64,000 bases of DNA from Citrobacter sp. 18056 (GCA_902706235.1 CACSJR010000008.1:124001-188000), one strand, 5' to 3'; shown: positions 1-7,269, counted from the first letter of the stretch. A program made the numbers and translations. Notes: generated by a model not told the origin, from the letters alone.

Positions 1-370
1 CTTGATTTTTTCTGGCGTATTTTTCTATAGAATAAATAAGTTCTTTTTTCTTCTGTAAATTGCTGGCAGTGTTTTTTGCCTCGTGATTATCCAAGCGTTC
101 AACATTCCGAACCACCGTATCAATGCTACTTTTTTCTCGGTGACGCATTCTATTTATTGATGATAATTTAAGAAAGGCAAATACACCCGCCACAAATCCA
201 ATAAACATGGATAAGCCAGGCATACCGCTTACACCACCGTGGTGTGAGCAAGCTCCACTATGTCCTATTGATGGTGATGCCCAACCATCATTACATCCTG
301 AAAAAAGGGAGCCTATTAGGGTAAAAAATATAAAAACTGCAATTGAAATAGCAATCTTAAATTTAAACAT
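1..370 (-). CDS. small membrane protein with SHHGGV motif, truncated by window edge
   Basis: The minus-strand frame opens with ATG at 370-368, preceded by AGGA, and runs without a stop to the window edge. It begins MFKFKIAISIAVFIFF, a hydrophobic N-terminal segment (signal anchor or signal peptide). A Cys-rich motif follows (GCNDGWASPSIG, then GACSHHGGVSG), then a second hydrophobic stretch (GLSMFIGFVAGVFAFL) and a charged, coiled-coil-like tail (VERLDNHEAKN, LQKKKELI). The Cys and SHHGG pattern resembles small secreted or membrane proteins of the DUF3761 type, but this is a resemblance only. The C-terminus lies outside the window. Base composition is A/T-rich, unlike the chromosome further right, so the gene is probably horizontally acquired. 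No function is assigned. Confidence 0.55.
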   Translation of the reverse strand, partial: MFKFKIAISIAVFIFFTLIGSLFSGCNDGWASPSIGHSGACSHHGGVSGMPGLSMFIGFVAGVFAFLKLSSINRMRHREKSSIDTVVRNVERLDNHEAKNTASNLQKKKELIYSIEKYARKNQ

Positions 371-595
371 AGCCATATCCTATCTATGGAAAATAAACAC
401 CAATGTACGCCTTAGTAATCCAACATACTCAAAATGATTATGGTGGTAGCATTCTCACTCTGCAACAAGAAGGCAAAAGGCTTGTTAGAGAATCGGCAGC
501 GACATGGCAACAGCTTCATTTGGTTATATGTGGCTTCGGGCTGGTACGAGGGCGCACAAGCCCCCTACGCTTAATATGATAATATCATATTCAAT

Positions 596-1414
596 TTAAT
601 CATCTGGCAGTTCACGCAAAATCTTACCCGTATCTTCAAAAAAATCAAACTCATCCCAAAAAAATGTATAAAAAACTGATAATCCTTTGCATTCACTCTC
701 GAGAGATTTTTTAACATATTTTTTATTTTTATTTTCAGCACTAACAACCGCTGAAAAAAAGACTATAGCTCTTGACCTAAGACCACCACCACTTCGCATG
801 AAGAGAGTAAAACAACGACCTCTGAACACATTAAAATCAGCGCAATTATTTACATCCCGATCAAATCTAACTACTATTGATTTTATTTTTCCATACAAAG
901 AAATCATATTATTAAACATTTCTTCATCGCCAAGATTTCGCCGTTTTTCATTTATTTTATTAATATAATGGTCATAATTTACTATTCCTATCGGATATCT
1001 TGCATTGAATCGTATATCATCAGATGCCATATTTAACAGATCAAACTCTTTACTTGTTAAATCAAGCATCAAATCTTTTGCCATTGAATCCAACTTATGG
1101 CTATAAAAATGAAATCTTGATTCCAGAGTTTTCTTGCTCGCTCCTAAGTTCATTAATAGCACCGCAGATTTAAGGAGCATTTCAAAAGCGTAGCCTAACA
1201 AAAGCCGACTTGTTTTTTGGGTAGAACTAACAACATCTGCATACTCCCATATATTATCACGCCTTCCTGTATTCTCTTCCAATAACACCCTATTTCTCTC
1301 ACTCTCTTTACGTAATATTTTTGCTGACATAAAAAGATCATTAGATTCGTCAATCCATGCCTTTCTATCAAAAATACCCTTCCCATTTTTATTAGTGATG
1401 ATATCAATGTTCAT
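596..1414 (-). CDS. hypothetical protein, HEPN-like
   Basis: This is a 272-residue protein in A/T-rich DNA, with ATG at 1414 and AGG upstream. No family was recognised with certainty. Residues about 70-140 contain LLLGYAFEMLLKSAVLL, then HKLDSMAKDL, a 'LTSKEFDLLNMASDDI' helix and FNARYP. This order (a GYA-E-LLK helix, an H-L turn, a late helix ending in ARYP) is typical of HEPN-fold proteins, many of which sit in toxin or defence loci. That fold assignment is my inference. The C-terminal third is rich in Phe and Lys and has no recognisable motif. No partner nucleotidyltransferase is visible in the window. It lies to the left of the att repeat at 1991, so it would belong to a different island from the integrase. 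Confidence 0.6.
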   Translation of the reverse strand: MNIDIITNKNGKGIFDRKAWIDESNDLFMSAKILRKESERNRVLLEENTGRRDNIWEYADVVSSTQKTSRLLLGYAFEMLLKSAVLLMNLGASKKTLESRFHFYSHKLDSMAKDLMLDLTSKEFDLLNMASDDIRFNARYPIGIVNYDHYINKINEKRRNLGDEEMFNNMISLYGKIKSIVVRFDRDVNNCADFNVFRGRCFTLFMRSGGGLRSRAIVFFSAVVSAENKNKKYVKKSLESECKGLSVFYTFFWDEFDFFEDTGKILRELPDD

Positions 1415-1420
1415 TTTTAT

Positions 1421-1448
1421 ACCTGAGATTGAGATAATATTCTCAGGT
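1421..1448. promoter_or_regulatory. 8-bp inverted repeat just upstream of the HEPN-like gene
   Basis: ACCTGAGA (1421-1428) and TCTCAGGT (1441-1448) are perfect inverted repeats separated by 12 bases. They lie directly upstream of the start codon at 1414 and include the putative ribosome-binding sequence. They could form an operator or a leader hairpin that hides the translation start. No regulator is visible next to it. Confidence 0.4.
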
Positions 1449-1990
1449 TATCCAAGGTGCAGAAAATGTGCAACTAACAGATTTTAGACAAAATAGCCTT
1501 ATTGCCCGTTGGTGGTAAGACAACGTGCGGAGCGTAGCGACTTCATCGGGGTTATGTCAGACAATGAAATTTATCAGGATCGCCGTGTACCCTTTCGAGA
1601 GCGTGGCTGAGACGCTGGCAGAGCTTGCATATGGTTTGCAAGTACCGTGACCACCATAAAACCTGTTTATTCCCTGCAACGTCATCACGACGTGTCGCAT
1701 GTGGGAGCATCGGCAAAAAATACGCTTTACTGAAAGTTTATGAGAATCAACGCCCGGATCAGGCTTTGCCTTCACGTTGTGCTATCGCGGTGTGAGGTTG
1801 GAACTGCCGCCGACGAATAGTTATACTCTTACTTCCATAGTAACTATCCGTGACAACTAACAGTGTACCTCTTGTTGGTAGATCGTCGTTCAATGGTAGA
1901 ACGATCATAGACAACTTATGTTAAGTAAGTTGTTGATAGCGAACACATTTAAGCCAGTAGCTGGCGGTGTTTTGCAACAAGGGGAGAGAT
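1449..1990. other. gene-free stretch with tRNA-like fragment and hairpin
   Basis: No convincing gene was found here; open frames are short and lack ribosome-binding sites. Two structured pieces stand out near the right end: a copy of a tRNA-Gly D-arm (1888-1903) and a perfect 8-bp stem, ACAACTTA at 1911-1918 with TAAGTTGT at 1926-1933. The position beside the att repeat at 1991 suggests recombination debris at an island junction. Confidence 0.4.
1888..1903 (+). repeat. fragment identical to tRNA-Gly(CCC) D-arm
   Basis: The 16 bases GTTCAATGGTAGAACG are identical to the D-arm of the tRNA-Gly gene at 10730-10803 but lie on the opposite strand. Surrounding bases do not continue the tRNA. This could be a relic of a tRNA gene or of an earlier integration event. 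Chance is unlikely for 16 identical bases so close to the other tRNA-derived repeat at 1991. Confidence 0.5.
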
Positions 1991-2008
1991 TGGAGCGGGT
2001 GAAGGGAA
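1991..2008 (-). repeat. att direct repeat, distal end of island
   Basis: TGGAGCGGGTGAAGGGAA is an exact 18-base direct repeat of 10730-10747, which is the CCA end, acceptor strand and T-arm edge of tRNA-Gly. This is the typical location of a tyrosine-integrase attachment core. It is immediately followed by an imperfect inverted copy of the acceptor end (2011-2023, with one extra C), so 1991-2023 can fold into a stem of about 11 bp. Confidence 0.75.
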
Positions 2009-2023
2009 ATCACCCCCGCTCCA

Positions 2024-2391
2024 AAGATCTCGTAATCCCATGGATTTATTAACAAAAAACTCATGCATTGTAGGAGGGTTTTGTAGGACAAACTACAACA
2101 TTCCAAGGCAACTTCACGGGTGCTCAGTAAACGCCACTGCGTTCAGATTTTGAAACCAGCTAAACATCGAAAGACTTTGCTCAGAATTACCATTTAACTA
2201 GATGTTATTTATATAAATTAATACATTCAGAGCCAAAGTAAAACGCCACCGTAACGCCTACGTAATGCACCCGGATTTTGCTGTTTTATTCACTCTTATA
2301 GAAACAAAAAGCTGATGAAATGGGAGGCTATCAACAACCAATGAACACTGTTCATCCATACAGATCTAGATTTTGCAACCTTACACTTGTC
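2024..2391. other. gene-free stretch at distal end of island
   Basis: No gene with a plausible ribosome-binding site was found. The stretch contains ATGAACACTGTTCAT (2341-2355), a perfect inverted repeat around one central base. Overlapping it is a sequence of the LexA-box form CTGT-N8-ACAG (2348-2363). Neither has a clear downstream gene. Confidence 0.35.
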
Positions 2392-2856
2392 CTACTTTCT
2401 CAGCTTATCCCACCGCACTGCCGAAACAATGCCGATACTGCCGCTGCGATTGGGTCTGCGCCACTTTGCTGTTTCCATGCTGCCTAGGTATTCGAGAGCA
2501 TCTTCGAAGCTGCTAAAACGCTTCTGAGAGCCTTTTTCTCCTACCGCAAATGAACCGTCACGGGCGCTTGCCAAGCCGGGATGAAAACACGAGCCATCAG
2601 CCGCATAGGGAACCATCAAGTCAACGAGTTCAGTTTCAGGCGGAACAGAAGCAAGTAATCGCGACGGCTCAACCTTCAGGGCATCAGCCAGCGTTTCAAT
2701 TGCATCCAATGAAGCATTCGAGCCACCACGTTCAATGCGGCTCATATAGCTTCGCGCAAACCCGCATAGATCAGCAAAAGCCTCCTGACTCATTCCGGTG
2801 GCGATACGCAACTCTTTTACTCGTTGTCCAAACAGGATTCGAAGGGTCTTTTTCAT
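2392..2856 (-). CDS. Xre-family helix-turn-helix transcriptional regulator
   Basis: This is about 154 residues from ATG at 2856 (MKKTLRILFG). A longer frame from a GTG at 2892 is possible but its ribosome-binding spacing is poor. Residues about 6-65 form an HTH_3/Xre domain: FGQRVKELRIATGMSQEAFA, then CGFARSYMSRIERG as the recognition helix, then ASLDAIETLADAL. The C-terminal about 80 residues are an unassigned domain, possibly for sensing or dimerisation. It is divergent from the exported-protein gene at 2973, with a short intergenic region carrying an inverted repeat. By analogy with this family it probably represses its own promoter and perhaps the neighbour; that is inference. Confidence 0.8.
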   Translation of the reverse strand: MKKTLRILFGQRVKELRIATGMSQEAFADLCGFARSYMSRIERGGSNASLDAIETLADALKVEPSRLLASVPPETELVDLMVPYAADGSCFHPGLASARDGSFAVGEKGSQKRFSSFEDALEYLGSMETAKWRRPNRSGSIGIVSAVRWDKLRK

Positions 2857-2917
2857 CCCACGAATTTGCTCAGATGACCACCAAATGGCCACGCTCTTAT
2901 CGTGACATTATGAGCCA

Positions 2918-2946
2918 CGGCGATATCATGTGATTAGAAATCGCCG
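2918..2946. promoter_or_regulatory. inverted repeat between xre gene and exported-protein gene
   Basis: CGGCGAT (2918-2924) and ATCGCCG (2940-2946) form a 7-bp inverted repeat in the divergent intergenic region, centred between the two genes. It is a candidate operator for the Xre regulator. The second half-site lies about 27 bases before the ATG at 2973. Confidence 0.4.
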
Positions 2947-2972
2947 CTGGGGCGGGTAAAGGAGATAACAAC

Positions 2973-3716
2973 ATGCTAAGAACACAAATCCACAGTAAGA
3001 AGAAAACCCTTCATCTCACATTGGGAGCTTTGCTGGTAACAGCTTCAATGGCATCGAACGCTGCGGAAAGTGTTGATCAGTTGGCAACACGTATCGGCAT
3101 AGATAGCTTCCGCGAAGCGATAAAAAAGGGTGATCGCAACACCTTCAAAACGCTGCCTGCAAAAGGCTATAAAAATGGCTTAACCGGGCTGCTCATCAAA
3201 ACGAACACTTACGTTAACCCTCAATATAGTTTCGCGGATTGCGATACAGACGCCGTCATTGTTTCAGTTAAACAACATAAAACAATTCCAGGCTGTCGGG
3301 TTTCTTTAAAGCTGGCAAGTAAGGATGCTGACGGAAGCTATCACGATAACGGCATCCGAGTCGAATACGGTATAGCGACCGATTCCAAGAGGTTTATCGC
3401 CAACAATTCTGCATGGGCACAACACGCAATTTCCGGTGACAAGGTGCTGGAGAACGAATTAACCAGTGCTAAAAGCGAGACACTATGTAATTCGTGGGCA
3501 ACGATGGCTCGAAACATTGCAGTAGGCAGAGATAACCAAGACCCGCAATCTATGTTTGATCAGCAAATAGAAGGACTTAGAGGTAAGCCCGGCATTACTG
3601 AACAAAACATCGTGTTCGCTCATTACATCGCCCACACGGTTTATACTGATTTTACGGGTAAAACGCCGAAAGAAGCTGAAGCCATTATTTATGATGTTTG
3701 CCGGGAAAGCATGTAA
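2973..3716 (+). CDS. exported hypothetical protein
   Basis: This is a 247-residue protein with a strong ribosome-binding site (AAAGGAG) before ATG at 2973. A basic N-terminus and a hydrophobic core (LTLGALLVTASMASNAAES) form a Sec signal peptide, with cleavage likely after SNA. The mature protein contains four Cys residues that could pair in the periplasm. No conserved domain was recognised. It is alone on the plus strand, divergent from the Xre regulator and followed by a strong hairpin terminator at 3752-3781. Its function is unknown; the context is a mobile island. Confidence 0.7.
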   Translation: MLRTQIHSKKKTLHLTLGALLVTASMASNAAESVDQLATRIGIDSFREAIKKGDRNTFKTLPAKGYKNGLTGLLIKTNTYVNPQYSFADCDTDAVIVSVKQHKTIPGCRVSLKLASKDADGSYHDNGIRVEYGIATDSKRFIANNSAWAQHAISGDKVLENELTSAKSETLCNSWATMARNIAVGRDNQDPQSMFDQQIEGLRGKPGITEQNIVFAHYIAHTVYTDFTGKTPKEAEAIIYDVCRESM

Positions 3717-3751
3717 GTTGAAGAATTAATAAAAAAGAAACAATAAACAGC

Positions 3752-3785
3752 CCCGCAAGTTTGGATATTTTAACTTGCGGGTTTG
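3752..3785 (+). terminator. intrinsic terminator after exported-protein gene
   Basis: A perfect 10-bp stem, CCCGCAAGTT (3752-3761) with AACTTGCGGG (3772-3781), has a 10-base loop and is followed by TTT on the plus strand. It lies between the convergent exported-protein gene and the DUF4062 gene, so it may serve both. Confidence 0.7.
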
Positions 3786-3788
3786 AAA

Positions 3789-4634
3789 TTAATTTAAATC
3801 ACGAGAATCGAACATATTCCACCCTGCATGAGTTACCTCGAAAACCTGTCCTTTATAACCTTTAGGAGTGAGCATTCCTTTCATTCGTAACTCTAGAATT
3901 GCTGCATTCCATCTGGCCAGCTCTCTGGCCGTTTCAGAAGTAATTTGTTTGGCACCAACACTAATAACTGTTCCCGCGAGAGTTTCGACTACCAAAATTG
4001 TCCCGTCACCGATTTCACATGCTTCAGTTAAGACCAGCATGGCATCACCTGAGATCGCAGATTTCTGTTTAACCTTGCTCTCAGATGAAGTTGCTGAACC
4101 TTGGCTATTGATTAACTCTTTCAAATAATTGTTATTAGCCAAAGTCAATGTTAACTGTTTGTATAACTTCAGTTTAAAGTCTTTGATGTTATCAAATTGT
4201 TCGATAAGTCCTTTTTTCATGCACTCTGTTCTAAACTCTTTTAATGCTGCATGTTGTGTCATATCGATAGAGTCTGGAGCAACCGGCTTAGCTGAAAAGT
4301 AAATCATCGCAGGTTTGTTTTTGCTCAGATGTTTGTATATTTCTTCAACGGTTCCACTTGCTTCAGTCCCGGTGGGAGAGCCAAGTCTTGTCCAAAAAAC
4401 ACCGATTAAGAGATCACAATCCACTAATAGCCTTTGATTAATTAACTCCTGGGCAGGTAGCCCAAGTTCTGGAGACGTGTGAGTCTCCCAACCAATCGGA
4501 GTCAACATAACTTTTGAGCGTGCTGAATTTATATCATTCCATTCATGAATCACCTCACGTATGACGGCTCGCTCCTCCGCCACATCACCAGGTGAAGCAA
4601 TCATGACAGGTATGATAGTTGCCGTGTATGCCAT
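3789..4634 (-). CDS. DUF4062-type protein with C-terminal extension
   Basis: This is 281 residues from ATG at 4634, preceded by GGAG. A longer frame starts at 4694 but overlaps the recombinase gene. The N-terminus (ATIIPVMIASPGDVAEERAV) carries the SPGD-x3-ER pattern of DUF4062. Next come a WETH segment and the 'DCDLLIGVFWTRLGSPTG' strand-loop, with an E-E-I helix (GTVEEIYKHL), together a Rossmann-like or TIR/SLOG-like nucleotide-binding fold over residues 1-160. The last about 90 residues (from ISGDAMLVL) look like a separate winged-helix-like domain. DUF4062 domains occur as effector or sensor modules of some defence proteins. A defence role here is inference from family and island context. 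The gene starts 13 bases after the recombinase stop, suggesting co-transcription. Confidence 0.7.
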   Translation of the reverse strand: MAYTATIIPVMIASPGDVAEERAVIREVIHEWNDINSARSKVMLTPIGWETHTSPELGLPAQELINQRLLVDCDLLIGVFWTRLGSPTGTEASGTVEEIYKHLSKNKPAMIYFSAKPVAPDSIDMTQHAALKEFRTECMKKGLIEQFDNIKDFKLKLYKQLTLTLANNNYLKELINSQGSATSSESKVKQKSAISGDAMLVLTEACEIGDGTILVVETLAGTVISVGAKQITSETARELARWNAAILELRMKGMLTPKGYKGQVFEVTHAGWNMFDSRDLN

Positions 4635-4647
4635 TAATTCTCCATAA

Positions 4648-5208
4648 TTAATTAAAAATTGCTGATATGGTTGCCCTGGATACGCCATATTCACGTGCCA
4701 GGGCGCTGATACTGCTTCCGCTATTCTTTTTCTCTACAATCGCGCTACGAGCTTCTGGGGCGATTTTAGAAGGTCTTCCCAACGCCTTACCTTCTGCCTT
4801 AGCCCGCAACAACCCCGTCTGAGTGCGTTCAATAAGCAGGTCACGTTCCATTTCCGCAACTGCTGCCAACATAGACAATAGGAGCTTACCCGCCGCAGAA
4901 GTGAGATCGGTCGTGCCAAGCTGGTGGACAATGACCTTGATATTCCTTTCAGCCAACGCCCTGACCGTTTGCAAAACGTCAATCGCATCACGCCCGAGTC
5001 GATCCAGCTTCGCTACAACCAGTATTTCGCCACCGCGGATTTTACCCAACATTTCAGAGAATGCTTTACGCTGCATAGCTGGAACCTTGCCACTGATCAC
5101 ATCGGCGAACCAAAAGTCGATCTTCCATCCAGCTTGATCAAGTTCCAGACGCTGATTTTCAGTATCCTGCTGTGTCGTCGAAACACGTCCATAGCCAAAA
5201 GTTGCCAT
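4648..5208 (-). CDS. serine recombinase (resolvase/invertase family)
   Basis: This is a 186-residue protein, a usual size for Tn3-resolvase/DNA-invertase enzymes. The catalytic region is intact: GYGRVSTTQQ near residue 5 with the nucleophile Ser10, then LVVAKLDRLGRD with conserved Arg residues, and the E helix (LLSMLAAVAEMERDLLIERT). The C-terminal HTH follows GRPSKI (SISALAREYGVSRATISAIF). ATG at 5208 is preceded by GGAG. The gene lies just upstream of the DUF4062 gene on the same strand. Repeated motifs directly upstream (5229-5315) could be its crossover or resolution site. It may act on the island itself; no invertible coding segment is visible. Confidence 0.9.
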   Translation of the reverse strand: MATFGYGRVSTTQQDTENQRLELDQAGWKIDFWFADVISGKVPAMQRKAFSEMLGKIRGGEILVVAKLDRLGRDAIDVLQTVRALAERNIKVIVHQLGTTDLTSAAGKLLLSMLAAVAEMERDLLIERTQTGLLRAKAEGKALGRPSKIAPEARSAIVEKKNSGSSISALAREYGVSRATISAIFN

Positions 5209-5228
5209 CGTTATCTCCTCATCCGGCC

Positions 5229-5315
5229 CCTGCCAGAAAACGGTGTCAACTTAGGATGGCCTGCCAGAAAAGCCAAGGCTAATTTTCCAACAGTGAGAAA
5301 GTGCGTTTCTGGCGG
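5229..5315. repeat. candidate recombinase-binding site: three copies of a short motif
   Basis: CCTGCCAGAAAA occurs as a direct repeat at 5229-5240 and 5260-5271. A near-copy in the opposite orientation, TTTCTGGCGG (one mismatch over ten bases), lies at 5306-5315. All sit within 110 bp upstream of the serine recombinase start. This layout resembles multi-subsite res regions, but no site of this type has been matched. Confidence 0.45.
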
Positions 5316-5398
5316 TGCCGAAAAACGGTCGTTTGTTGGCGCTTAAAACGAGTGAAGACATGTTAGGCTGAAACCATCACTTCATAAGGACAACCGAA

Positions 5399-5866
5399 AT
5401 GATTAAAGACGCGATTTTCTCACCGTGCGGTAAGTATCGCTACTCGCTATCACGAGTCTGGGACGAATCAAAACCGTATACGCTTTTCATCGGGCTAAAC
5501 CCTTCATACGCCGATGCTGAGAACGATGATCACACATTAAGCCGCTGCACATCGTTTGCCCGGGGCTGGGGCTACGGTGGGGTATATATGGCAAACCTAT
5601 TCGCGTTCGTTCACACCCAGCGACATGAAATGATGAAGGCGCCTGATCCCATTGGAGTAGATAACGATAGTCACCTGATACGGCTTGTTAGCGGTGCCGG
5701 TCTGGTCGTCGCGGCATGGGGGAACGAGGGCAGACACCTTAAGCGCTCAACGGTCGTCCGAAAGTTGCTGCCAGAAACCACAATGTGCTTCGTCTTAAAC
5801 GCTACGGGTGAGCCGAAACATCCTCTGTATATGAAAAATGACAGTGCTCTCATACCGTTAGGTTAA
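5399..5866 (+). CDS. DUF1643 domain protein
   Basis: This is a 155-residue protein with ATG at 5399 and AAGGA upstream. It matches the DUF1643 pattern: FSPCGKYRYSLSRVWDES at the start, FIGLNPSYADAENDDHTLSRC in the middle of the N-terminal half, then WGYGGVYMANLFAF, and a later VVAAWGNEG segment. The family is widespread on plasmids, phages and islands and has no established biochemical function. The gene stands alone on the plus strand, divergent from the recombinase and followed by the large gene-free structured region. The name is secure at family level only. Confidence 0.8.
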   Translation: MIKDAIFSPCGKYRYSLSRVWDESKPYTLFIGLNPSYADAENDDHTLSRCTSFARGWGYGGVYMANLFAFVHTQRHEMMKAPDPIGVDNDSHLIRLVSGAGLVVAAWGNEGRHLKRSTVVRKLLPETTMCFVLNATGEPKHPLYMKNDSALIPLG

Positions 5867-5939
5867 CATCGATAACTGCGTTCAGAATATGAACACAGCC
5901 ATATGATATATATGACTTTTCTTTAAAATGATGGTGTGC

Positions 5940-6290
5940 TAGCTTCTTTCCTGACACCTACCTCATGCGGTAAACCGGTCCGGGTAGGTGGAGCTTTGCC
6001 GCTGTTTAGTGGAAGACGTCAGGATGGGAACTCTGCGTAACGTTGATTGTGGTAGGTAGGGCGCGCAAGCGTTTGATGCAGCCAAGCAGAGGGTGAAAGT
6101 AGCTATCGGCGGATTCTTGAGTAGCTACTTTTGCGCATAATGCATCTTTCAAGAAAGGTCGTCACACCACGAGGAAGACTTGTTCTTCATCTGGCAAGGG
6201 GAACCGAGCAAACCTACGGGCTATCTTCTCAGATGGCCTTAGGGTTGATATGTCCGGCTTCCCCCCCGAGGAAGGGTTAATATCTTAAAG
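5940..6290. ncRNA. candidate structured non-coding RNA
   Basis: This G/C-richer block sits inside an 870-base gap without a gene. It has several strong inverted repeats: TCCTGAC (5949-5955) with GTCAGGA (6018-6024); CACCTACC (5955-5962) with GGTAGGTG (5983-5990); GCGGTAAA (5967-5974) with TTTGCCGC (5995-6002, one wobble), interleaved with the previous pair as in a pseudoknot; a perfect 10-bp AAAGTAGCTA (6096-6105) with TAGCTACTTT (6122-6131), enclosed by GATGCA/TGCATC (6075-6080, 6141-6146); and GGCTATCT-TCTC-AGATGGCC near 6221-6240. Such density suggests a folded RNA. I do not recognise the class; strand and ends are unknown. Confidence 0.4.
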
Positions 6291-6620
6291 AACAATTTAT
6301 GTTTTAACATTTTTAACAATTACACTTCTCTGCTGTTTGCTGTCTTAAAGCGTTCACGTCAAAAGTAAACCTGCCGTTTTTGCCTCACCTGCGTAACAAC
6401 CAAACACGAACCAGAAGCTGCTAACCTTCAACGTGTTCGCGGTGTCAATGCTGTCGGATAAGTTGGGCGCGGGAAAGTGGAAGTCCTAGGTTTGGAAGCG
6501 CCCCTCTATGGCGTTGCGTTTAAAAACCTCGGCGGCGGCAGAATCATCCTTATAGTGGCAAGTGACTTCTGAAGTTAAGCGGTGCAATAAAAAGTCACTT
6601 CTGATTCATCTGGTTTCGTC
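6291..6620. other. gene-free stretch with inverted repeat
   Basis: No gene was found. The clearest signal is AAGTGACTT (6560-6568) with AAGTCACTT (6592-6600), a perfect 9-bp inverted repeat with a 23-base loop. It lies about 140 bases downstream of the acetyltransferase gene on the minus strand and could be a transcript-end hairpin, although no T-run follows. Confidence 0.35.
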
Positions 6621-6706
6621 ACCGCTCTCAGAAACCGCCACAAATTTTGAATCACTAATTCTGCTACTCTTTGGAAAAAAAGCGCGCCATGAAGCTTCTC
6701 AGAGCG
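6621..6706. repeat. cassette-flanking repeat, copy A
   Basis: About 80 bases that align with 8593-8671 in the same orientation. Shared blocks include CGCTCT-AGAAA-CGCCAC, a T/C-rich middle, and the right-hand GCGCGCCA/CGCGCCA followed by GAGCTT/AAGCTT. Copy A also has inverted ends: CGCTCTCAGAA (6623-6633) against TTCTCAGAGCG (6696-6706, one mismatch). With copy B it brackets the three-gene block 6738-8505. Confidence 0.5.
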
Positions 6707-6737
6707 CCTGAAACCATTTACTCAATGCCCAGTTACA

Positions 6738-7268
6738 TTACTTTGTTCCGTTTATTTTATACAAAACATGCTCAGCCAGATGATGTTCCGCAGGCAATGC
6801 CGGGTGCATGAAATGTCCTTGCTTTACCATCCCTAAGCGCTTCATCAAGTTTTCTGATGGGAGGTTGTGTTTTGACGTGAAAGAAACGACCTCTTCAAGA
6901 TTCAACACATCAAACGCATAGCTCAGAGCGCAACCGGCAGCTTCGTAGGCCATTCCTAGGTGCCAGAATTCCTTGCGTAAGCGCCAACCGACTTCGGTGC
7001 AAGGCGAAAAATCAAAACGCTCCGGCTGATGCGCTAACCCGACACAGCCCACAAACTCGCTCGTGTTTTTTTCCTCAACAGCCCAAAACCCCCAACCATT
7101 ATTTGTCTCAATTGTCGCTCTGAAACGATCGGCTAACATATCACTTTCATCACGACTCAATGTCGATGGGAAATACTTCATCACATCCGGATTGGCATTA
7201 AGTTCATAAAATGGTTCGTAGTCGCTATATCTCCATTGGCGCAAAATTAACCGACTAGTTTCTAACAT
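6738..7268 (-). CDS. GNAT-family N-acetyltransferase (RimJ/RimL-like)
   Basis: This is a 176-residue protein of the Acetyltransf_3 (RimJ/RimL-like) type: MLETSRLILRQWRYSDYEPF at the N-terminus, then WGFWAVEEK and FVGCVGL strands, EVGWRLRKEFWHLGMAYEA (acetyl-CoA-binding region) and SENLMKRLGMVKQG near the C-terminus. The substrate cannot be told; members acetylate ribosomal proteins, amino-sugar compounds or toxins. It lies one base after the stop of the Vat-like gene on the same strand, which implies one transcript with that gene and the P-loop NTPase. The intact A-site motif and full length suggest an active enzyme. Confidence 0.85.
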   Translation of the reverse strand: MLETSRLILRQWRYSDYEPFYELNANPDVMKYFPSTLSRDESDMLADRFRATIETNNGWGFWAVEEKNTSEFVGCVGLAHQPERFDFSPCTEVGWRLRKEFWHLGMAYEAAGCALSYAFDVLNLEEVVSFTSKHNLPSENLMKRLGMVKQGHFMHPALPAEHHLAEHVLYKINGTK

Positions 7269-7269
7269 G

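Noticed and set aside
207-437. Plus-strand open frame of 76 codons
   Set aside because: Overlaps the minus-strand membrane protein, which has a signal anchor, start site and coherent motif; the plus frame has none.
1557-2106. Short open frames on the minus strand
   Set aside because: No ribosome-binding sites, unusual composition, overlap with att and hairpin sequences.
2348-2363. LexA-like box CTGT-N8-ACAG
   Set aside because: About one such match is expected by chance in 64 kb, flanking bases do not match the extended consensus, and no gene follows in a suitable position.
5867-6737. Retron or integron interpretation of the gene-free block
   Set aside because: No reverse transcriptase or integron integrase is nearby and no paired attC core sites with GTTRRRY/RYYYAAC geometry were found.
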